From JALHST01 sp963798435 (GTDB lineage: Bacteria > Bacteroidota > Bacteroidia > Flavobacteriales > Flavobacteriaceae), in contig CAWCTF010000004.1 of assembly GCA_963798435.1 (NCBI GenBank), positions 186,001 through 250,000 on the forward strand: DNA of 64,000 nt. Direction: 5' to 3'. Position 1 is the stretch's first letter. The number at the start of each line of letters is the position of its first letter. Positions 57,965-64,000 of this stretch are shown here, one piece after another. A program made the position numbers and the translations under genes. The notes under the pieces were generated by a model. It made no database searches, was not told the origin of the DNA, and saw only the letters and a list, made by a program, of their open reading frames with translations.

Positions 57965-58897
57965 CTAATTCCCTGCTTTTATCATGCGAAGATACATATT
58001 TGCCTTGGATGTATCGTTGCGAGCGGTATAAGCAACTACCAATTCATTATATATTTTATTGGCCAATGCCACATCATCTAAAAGATAATCTAAGGCAGAT
58101 TCGAGCATTTCAATGGCCTCTTGAGTTTGGTTCTTTTTGTTCAGGACCACTCCCATCGCATAATAAAAATAAGGCTGGGAAGGGAATTTTTCAATGGCCT
58201 CGGTTGAAAGTTGCTCTAATTGTGTCGTACTATTGGCCGCGATAAGTTGGTTAATCCTTGTCATGTAATTTGCAAGTGTAACATGGGTATCTACTGCCAG
58301 ATCTGAAATCGATGTAGGCCTGATATTGCTTTTTGCATTCGTAATTGAATCGGTAAGTTTTGACGTGAGGTCTTTTTTAAAGCCAGAATTCCTGAGTTCT
58401 TTTAAAATGGCCAAAGCGCCTTCATAATTTTTTTGCCTGAAATAAAGTAGGGCTACATTCTCCTTTAATGTATCATTCTTATTAGGCACTTCATTTATGA
58501 AAGCTTCAACAGAGCCTCCTTGGACTTGCACACTATTCATAAATGTTTCAAGATACCATAGATTCTCTGGTTCGGACAATAACGCCTCTTTTGCAAATTC
58601 CTGAGCTGACACATAGTCTTTGTTCGCATAATACGCCTTGGCCAGCTCATGGTCTACTACGCTATTCTTTGGGTCTAGGCGTTTGCATTGCAAAAGCAGA
58701 TTAATGGCCTTATCACTATTCTCGATTCCCTTTTGCTTAAGGGCTTCAAAGAATAATTCCTGAAATTCATCTGAATATTCGTCTAGAAAAACCTCTGAGC
58801 TTTCCTCGATTTTCAAGTCATCATCCTGGGCATGGCATTCCATAAAAGGGAAGAGCAGTGTTAGCAAGATAATAAGTGAGGAAAAGAGATCTTTCAT
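57965..58897 (-). CDS. TPR-repeat protein, exported
   Basis: A 310-aa protein with a signal peptide (ends MECHAQ) and several tetratricopeptide-like repeats (for example NPKNSVVDHELAKAYYANKDYVSA-type spacing near 70-110 and QPYFYYAMGVVLNKKNQTQEAIEMLESAL near 240-280). It probably mediates protein contacts in the envelope. It is the first of the TPR-DUF4292-EnvC set. Confidence 0.88.
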   Translation of the reverse strand: MKDLFSSLIILLTLLFPFMECHAQDDDLKIEESSEVFLDEYSDEFQELFFEALKQKGIENSDKAINLLLQCKRLDPKNSVVDHELAKAYYANKDYVSAQEFAKEALLSEPENLWYLETFMNSVQVQGGSVEAFINEVPNKNDTLKENVALLYFRQKNYEGALAILKELRNSGFKKDLTSKLTDSITNAKSNIRPTSISDLAVDTHVTLANYMTRINQLIAANSTTQLEQLSTEAIEKFPSQPYFYYAMGVVLNKKNQTQEAIEMLESALDYLLDDVALANKIYNELVVAYTARNDTSKANMYLRMIKAGN

Positions 58898-59006
58898 ATT
58901 TCTAACTTCTCATTTAGACAGTACCAAGGAAATGTAAGCGTTCAAAGGTAAGAAGTACGCAGGTATTTAATGCATTTACCTATGCTCATCACGAATTAGC
59001 AACATC

Positions 59007-59441
59007 TTATTGAATGCCAGTACTACCAAAACCATTTCCCCCACGGGCAGTTTCAGATAGTTCCTCTACATGAATCCATTCGGCACGTTCGTGCCTAGCA
59101 ATGACCAATTGTGCAATCCTAGCACCCTTTTCGATGGTAAACGAAACTTGTGATAGATTAACAAGAATCACGCCAATCTCACCCCTATAGTCGGCGTCTA
59201 TTGTGCCTGGGGAGTTTAATACGCTGATTCCATGTTTGATCGCCAACCCACTCCTTGGCCTTACTTGTGCCTCATAGCCAAGTGGAAGTTCGACGAAAAG
59301 ACCTGTTGCTACAATTGCCCGTTCCATAGGTGCCAAGGTGATGTTCTTTTCTATGTTGGCACGAAGGTCCATGCCCGCTGAAGCGTCAGTTTCATAACTC
59401 GGCAAGGCGTGTGAGGATTTATTTATGATTTTGATTTTCAT
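59007..59441 (-). CDS. dut: dUTP diphosphatase
   Basis: A 144-aa trimeric dUTPase that hydrolyses dUTP to dUMP. The five motifs are present: DASAGMDLRA, RPRSGLA, GTIDADYRGEIGVILVN, RIAQLVI and GGNGFGSTG. It is placed between the flippase and the TPR gene, all on the minus strand. Confidence 0.98.
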   Translation of the reverse strand: MKIKIINKSSHALPSYETDASAGMDLRANIEKNITLAPMERAIVATGLFVELPLGYEAQVRPRSGLAIKHGISVLNSPGTIDADYRGEIGVILVNLSQVSFTIEKGARIAQLVIARHERAEWIHVEELSETARGGNGFGSTGIQ

Positions 59442-59516
59442 TGAGCTTTTGATTACTACCAGTTGAAGATTACACTTGCATGCGACTTTTTGTTGATTCG
59501 TTGTTCTGGCTCGCGG

Positions 59517-60986
59517 TTACTTCTTAAAAAAAATCTCCTTTAGTCGATCGTTTTCCAGCCTATACACCAGCCCTAAAAACACGCAAAGTAACACCGAACC
59601 TACTATAATATTCCTTCCAAATACATAAAACGAAAGAAAGGAAAATAAGATTGAAATCGCCAAATAGAAAAATATCTTTCTAAAATTATAGGGTACTGGA
59701 TAGTACATTCTTCCAAAAAACAATGACATTACCATCATGCTACCATACGCTACCAAAGTAGCCAGGGCAGAGGCCATATACCCAAATCTTGGAATAAAGA
59801 CGATATTGATGATAATTGTTAAAATTGCACCAATTGACGAGATGTACGCCCCAAAATAGGTCCGGTCTGTGACTTTGTACCAGACCGATAAATTGTGGTA
59901 AATTCCCAGGAAAAAACTGGCCAATATGGTAATGGGAACTACATCCATTGCCGGCCAATAGTCCGGATTTCTTATGAATATTGCCTTCAGGACGTCTGCA
60001 TAGACGATTACTCCCAATAAAATAATACTTCCAAGTATCACAAAATAATTCGTGATTTGCGCATAGGCCCGTTGGGGATTTTGGGTATTGAAATGACTGA
60101 AAAAAAATGGTTCTATGCCCATTCGAAAGGCAGTGGCAAACAAGGTCATAAAAAGAGCCAGTTTTAGGCAGGCAGAATACATGCCTACCATACTCTCGGA
60201 GATATCCTCTGGGAGCAACCATTCCAAAAGAATCCGATCGAATACTTCGTTGATTGTGAAGGCCACTCCAGCAATCATGACCGGCATGGAATATTTCAAC
60301 ATTCGCTTCCAAAGTTCAAGGTCGAAAACCAACGGTCTGCGCCTATAGAGCTCAAATAGGAGTAGAAAAGTCGCCCCACTGGCAATCAGATTCGCAATGA
60401 AAATATACGAAATTTCAAAATTGGGAATATAAAGATGACTAAAAATAGAATCGGCATTGGCGTGCACCCTTTTGGGAACAAACCAAAGGAAGAAGACATT
60501 AAAAGCGAAGTTAAGCCCAACGTTCAAAATCTTTATGATAGCGTATTTCATCGGTTTTTCCGTAGCCCTAAGCCAAGCAAAAGGTACTATTACCAAGGCA
60601 TCCAACGCGAGGATAAAAACCGCATATGTTATGTACCTTGGTTCGATATTGGTAGTTCGAGCAATCGAATCCTTAAATAGAAGTGCAGCGCACATGAATA
60701 CGATGGTGGTGCCCAACACCGAAAGCAAGGAAGTGGCAACGACTTTTTTACGATCATCGTTTCCATTGTAAAACCGAAAAAAAGCAGTCTCCATGCCATA
60801 TGCCAAAAAAACATTGAAAATGGCAAACCAGGCAAAAATAATCGATAATTGCCCATAGCCTTCCGTTTCCATTACCCCAGTATATAGCGGCAAAAGAAAG
60901 AAGGATAGCATCCGTGGAAACACGGTCGCCAGACCATAGAAAAGAGTATGCTTAACGAGTTTTTTTAATGGATTCAAGACGCGCAA
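59517..60986 (-). CDS. Polysaccharide flippase (MOP superfamily)
   Basis: A 489-aa membrane protein with about 12-14 hydrophobic segments in the pattern of Wzx/MATE flippases (ATVFPRMLSFFLLPLYTGVMETEGYGQL). It would move lipid-linked glycans across the inner membrane. The first codon used is TTG 60986, directly after an in-frame stop. A start at the TTG three codons later (60977, ahead of NPLKKLVKH) is also possible. The last gene before the ATP synthase terminator is in the same direction. Confidence 0.88.
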   Translation of the reverse strand: MRVLNPLKKLVKHTLFYGLATVFPRMLSFFLLPLYTGVMETEGYGQLSIIFAWFAIFNVFLAYGMETAFFRFYNGNDDRKKVVATSLLSVLGTTIVFMCAALLFKDSIARTTNIEPRYITYAVFILALDALVIVPFAWLRATEKPMKYAIIKILNVGLNFAFNVFFLWFVPKRVHANADSIFSHLYIPNFEISYIFIANLIASGATFLLLFELYRRRPLVFDLELWKRMLKYSMPVMIAGVAFTINEVFDRILLEWLLPEDISESMVGMYSACLKLALFMTLFATAFRMGIEPFFFSHFNTQNPQRAYAQITNYFVILGSIILLGVIVYADVLKAIFIRNPDYWPAMDVVPITILASFFLGIYHNLSVWYKVTDRTYFGAYISSIGAILTIIINIVFIPRFGYMASALATLVAYGSMMVMSLFFGRMYYPVPYNFRKIFFYLAISILFSFLSFYVFGRNIIVGSVLLCVFLGLVYRLENDRLKEIFFKK

Positions 60987-61053
60987 TTAAAATCTAAATG
61001 TAGCCATTTAAAGCCGGCTGACAAAAGCGCAATGTTAATCTAAAAAAATAAAA

Positions 61054-61074
61054 AAACCCGCCAAACGCGGGTTT
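61054..61074 (-). terminator. Terminator of the ATP synthase operon
   Basis: AAACCCGC (61054-61061), loop CAAAC, GCGGGTTT (61067-61074) form an 8-bp stem. Read on the minus strand it is followed by a long T tract (A run 61042-61056). It is separated from the atpG stop (61771) by the 52-bp array. Confidence 0.8.
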
Positions 61075-61096
61075 AAGTCTATACATTTAAATTCTC

Positions 61097-61788
61097 AATT
61101 GTTGATTGCTTCGCCCCTTGGTAAATTGACTCCGCAAGGGCTCCGTCTAATCGTCGGGTGCTTCGCCCCTTGGTAAATTGACTCCGCAAGGGCTCCGTCT
61201 AATCGTCGGGTGCTTCGCCCCTTGGTAAATTGACTCCGCAAGGGCTCCGTCTAATCGTCGGGTGCTTCGCCCCTTGGTAAATTGACTCCGCAAGGGCTCC
61301 GTCTAATCGTCGGGTGCTTCGCCCCTTGGTAAATTGACTCCGCAAGGGCTCCGTCTAATTGTCGGGTGCTTCGCCCCTTGGTAAATTGACTCCGCAAGGG
61401 CTCCGTCTAATTGTCGGGTGCTTCGCCCCTTGGTAAATTGACTCCGCAAGGGCTCCGTCTAATTGTCGGGTGCTTCGCCCCTTGGTAAATTGACTCCGCA
61501 AGGGCTCCGTCTAATTGTCGGGTGCTTCGCCCCTTGGTAAATTGACTCCGCAAGGGCTCCGTCTAATTGTCGGGTGCTTCGCCCCTTGGTAAATTGACTC
61601 CGCAAGGGCTCCGTCTAATTGTCGGGTGCTTCGCCCCTTGGTAAATTGACTCCGCAAGGGCTCCGTCTAATTGTCGGGTGCTTCGCCCCTTGGTAAATTG
61701 ACTCCGCAAGGGCTCCGTCTAATTGTCGGGTGCTTCGCCCCTTGGTAAATTGACTCCGCAAGGGCTCCGTCTAATTGTTGAGTGCTTC
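61097..61788. repeat. 52-bp tandem repeat, 13 copies, derived from the atpG tail
   Basis: Thirteen units of 52 bp run from 61107 to 61782. They are near identical apart from one position: the first four have TAATCGTC and the later ones TAATTGTC. The array is bounded at both ends by a 16-bp copy of the atpG tail: AATTGTTGATTGCTTC (61097-61112) and AATTGTTGAGTGCTTC (61773-61788), 676 bp apart. Each unit is a variant of that tail plus a 36-bp insert containing an inverted repeat GCCCTTG/CAAGGGC. Period 52 is not a multiple of three, so no long frame arises. Confidence 0.93.
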
Positions 61789-62631
61789 CGCACCACCAAC
61801 AATTTCAAGGATTTCATTGGTGATGGCAGCCTGTCGCGCCTTGTTGTATGTTAATTTCAATTGATCTCGAAGTTCGGTCGCATTGTCGGTTGCCTTGTGC
61901 ATCGCTGTCATGCGCGCGCCATGTTCACTTGCAAAAGAATCACGTATTCCCTTATATAATTGAGTTTTAAGTGACTTAGGAATCAATTGCTCTACAATTT
62001 CCTGCTTACTAGGTTCAAAAATAAAATCGGTGGTAGTGCTCGGTCCTCCTTGACTAGGAACAATCGGCAAAAATTGTTCGGTCATGACAATCTGAGTTGC
62101 CGCATTCTTGAACTTGTTATAAACAAGTACGATTTTATCATACCTTCCCGTAGTGTATAATTCCATCAATTCTTCGGCGATAGCGGCCACATTGTCAAAA
62201 TTAAGATCCTCGTACACCTTACTATGATTGCCAATAATGCTATGTTTCTTTTTTAGGATATCATTGGCCTTTTTACCAATAACCATAAAATCTACCTTCT
62301 TTCCTGCATAGGTTTCACTCACCAAAAGTGTGCTTTGCTTTATGATGTTCGAATTAAATGCGCCTGCCAGTCCCCGGTTCGATGTAATGGGTACTACAAG
62401 AATTTTATTTAATTCTCGAACTTCTGAAAACTTATTACCGGAATCAACGTCCATGCTCGCGCTCAGGCTTTGCAATAATTCGGTTAACTTTTCGGCATAG
62501 GGCCGCATTGCTGTAATGGCATCCTGAGCCTTTTTCAGTTTCGCGGCCGACACCATTTTCATGGCACTGGTTATCTGCATGGTCGATGAAACCGATGCTA
62601 TCCTATTTCGTATTTCCTTTAAATTGGCCAT
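61771..62631 (-). CDS. atpG: ATP synthase F1 gamma subunit
   Basis: A 286-aa rotor subunit. The N-terminus MANLKEIRNRIASVSSTMQITSAMKMVSAAKL and C-terminal ARQAAITNEILEIVGGAEALNN are characteristic. The gene ends at TAG 61771 in the first (proximal) tail of the 52-bp array. The distal tail at 61097 could have been the ancestral end, since it encodes EAINN plus a stop. Confidence 0.97.
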   Translation of the reverse strand: MANLKEIRNRIASVSSTMQITSAMKMVSAAKLKKAQDAITAMRPYAEKLTELLQSLSASMDVDSGNKFSEVRELNKILVVPITSNRGLAGAFNSNIIKQSTLLVSETYAGKKVDFMVIGKKANDILKKKHSIIGNHSKVYEDLNFDNVAAIAEELMELYTTGRYDKIVLVYNKFKNAATQIVMTEQFLPIVPSQGGPSTTTDFIFEPSKQEIVEQLIPKSLKTQLYKGIRDSFASEHGARMTAMHKATDNATELRDQLKLTYNKARQAAITNEILEIVGGAEALNN

Positions 62632-62667
62632 TTTCTCAAATTAAGAATTCACACTTCGAATTCCGAA

Positions 62668-64000
62668 TTAGTTTTTATATTTCCCAGCAAGGTCCTTGGC
62701 AACCGAGGTAAGGGTGTCAGTTACCTCATCAGTAAGTTTGCCTGCCTTTAATGAATCTAAGACATCACGGTGTTTGGCGTTCAAAAATTCTAAATAATCC
62801 CTTTCAAATTCCTTTACTTTTTCAACGGGAACGGCACGCAACAAATTCTTTGACCCTGCATAGATAATTGCTATTTGGTCTTCGACGGTAAACGGATCGT
62901 TCTGGGCCTGTTTCAAGATTTCAACGTTGCGGCGTCCCTTTTCTATTACGTTCAAGGTAGCAGCGTCCAAATCGGATCCGAACTTCGAAAAGGCTTCCAA
63001 CTCACGAAACTGGGCTTGATCAAGCTTCAAGGTGCCCGCCACTTTTTTCATAGACTTGATCTGCGCATTTCCCCCTACCCGAGAAACAGAAATCCCTACG
63101 TTGATAGCCGGACGAACCCCTTGGTTGAAAAGATCTTGTTCCAAGAAAATCTGACCATCTGTTATCGAGATTACGTTCGTTGGGATGTAGGCCGAAACGT
63201 CTCCGGCTTGGGTTTCAATGATCGGTAAGGCTGTCAAGGAACCTCCCCCTTTGACCATTGGTTTTAAAACGTCTGGTAAATCGTTCATGTTTTTCGCGAT
63301 TTTATCATCATTTATGATTTTCGCGGCCCGCTCCAACAATCTTGAGTGAAGATAAAAAACGTCTCCAGGATATGCTTCGCGTCCCGGAGGGCGTCGCAAT
63401 AAAAGAGAAACTTCACGATAGGCAACCGCCTGTTTTGACAAGTCATCATAGATGATCAATGCAGGCCTGCCAGTGTCACGAAAATATTCTCCAATTGAAG
63501 CCCCGGCCATAGGTGCGTAGACTTGCATCGGTGAAGGATCTGAAGCGTTCGCAGCAACTATAGTTGTGTAGGCCAACGCCCCTTTATCTTCCAAGTTTTG
63601 GGCAATGGCGGCCACAGTCGATGCCTTTTGGCCAATCGCCACATAAATACAATATACAGGCTCCCCTGCATCATAAAATTCTTTTTGGTTCAAGATGGTA
63701 TCGATACAGACCGTCGTCTTTCCGGTCTGTCGATCTCCGATAACCAACTCACGCTGGCCTCTTCCCACTGGGATCATGGCGTCGATTGCCTTGATTCCCG
63801 TTTGCAATGGTTCGGTCACCGGCTCACGGAAAATAACACCAGGTGCCTTACGTTCCAATGGCATTTCATACGTTTTACCAGTTATCGGTCCTTTCCCATC
63901 GATTGGAGTGCCCAAAGTATTTACCACCCGACCCACAATACCTTCACCTACATTTATCGAGGCGATACGTTGTGTTCGTTTTACGGTGGTGCCTTCACCA
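62668..64000 (-). CDS. atpA: ATP synthase F1 alpha subunit, partial (C-terminal part)
   Basis: About 444 residues are visible and the 5' part lies beyond the window edge. The P-loop is GDRQTGKTTV, followed by FYLHSRLLERAAK and the alpha-typical C-terminus (DYLEFLNAKHRDVLDSLKAGK). It lies 36 bp upstream of atpG in the ATP synthase operon. Confidence 0.97.
   Translation of the reverse strand, partial: GEGTTVKRTQRIASINVGEGIVGRVVNTLGTPIDGKGPITGKTYEMPLERKAPGVIFREPVTEPLQTGIKAIDAMIPVGRGQRELVIGDRQTGKTTVCIDTILNQKEFYDAGEPVYCIYVAIGQKASTVAAIAQNLEDKGALAYTTIVAANASDPSPMQVYAPMAGASIGEYFRDTGRPALIIYDDLSKQAVAYREVSLLLRRPPGREAYPGDVFYLHSRLLERAAKIINDDKIAKNMNDLPDVLKPMVKGGGSLTALPIIETQAGDVSAYIPTNVISITDGQIFLEQDLFNQGVRPAINVGISVSRVGGNAQIKSMKKVAGTLKLDQAQFRELEAFSKFGSDLDAATLNVIEKGRRNVEILKQAQNDPFTVEDQIAIIYAGSKNLLRAVPVEKVKEFERDYLEFLNAKHRDVLDSLKAGKLTDEVTDTLTSVAKDLAGKYKN

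Noticed and set aside
61097..61788. CRISPR array
   Set aside because: All units, including the parts that would be spacers, are identical, so it is an ordinary tandem repeat.

Overview
The window looks like a chromosomal segment of a member of the Flavobacteriaceae (phylum Bacteroidota). The signs are genus-independent: promoters of the TTG-N17-23-TAnnTTTG type without Shine-Dalgarno leaders, a gliding-motility lipoprotein (GldH) beside RicT (PSP1 family), a sufA-B-C-D-S-E operon followed by DUF59, DUF2480 and DUF3078 genes, a hybrid-type sensor kinase with a periplasmic propeller, and many lipoproteins and small flavobacterial families. I cannot name the genus. There are no rRNA or tRNA genes, no insertion sequences, no CRISPR array and no obvious prophage. 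Most of the window is ordinary core genome.

Layout. 1-2801: 5' part of a propeller/Y_Y_Y sensor histidine kinase (minus strand). 2802-3535: intergenic region with a direct-repeat-controlled promoter, a structured candidate sRNA and two terminators. 3536-11533: Fe-S cluster assembly (suf) operon, all minus strand. 11585-14333: two lipoproteins with propeller-like repeats, the second frameshifted. 14457-18962: thiL, a small zinc-type protein, brnQ and an aminopeptidase P. 19046-29372: a secreted peptidase cluster in which two M28 peptidases lie between two large sortilin/BNR-like propeller proteins (the first frameshifted), with a convergent cyclophilin lipoprotein. 29536-33109: sdhCAB. 33180-40621: scattered metabolic and accessory genes (GH67 alpha-glucuronidase, orphan Vsr-like endonuclease, methionine aminotransferase, serine hydrolase, GNAT, a 35-aa small protein, a fused 3-oxoacid CoA-transferase). 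40794-44830: ricT, gldH and a class A penicillin-binding protein. 45100-50115: trhO, recA (frameshifted), and a lipoprotein, ECF sigma factor and membrane-anchored barrel protein in series. 50284-54965: plsC, trpS, dprA, a CCDC81/SPOR protein and a thioesterase. 55056-60986: aldo/keto reductase and an envelope cluster (EnvC-like, DUF4292, TPR, dUTPase, flippase). 61054-64000: end of the ATP synthase operon (atpG, partial atpA), with a 13-copy 52-bp tandem repeat inserted at the atpG 3' end.

The least-explained signals are non-coding. First, two unlinked promoters (about 2984-3052 on plus, 39157-39225 on minus) share the same architecture: TTCACAACA-N12-TTCACAACA-N28-TAnATTTA. One drives a structured candidate sRNA next to the sensor-kinase gene, the other a 35-codon ORF with its own terminator. 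They look like two members of one regulon. Second, the 52-bp array is bounded on both sides by a 16-bp copy of the atpG tail. Third, a second candidate sRNA lies between recA and trhO. Three genes, including recA, are broken by single-base insertions, which suggests sequence error at least in part.
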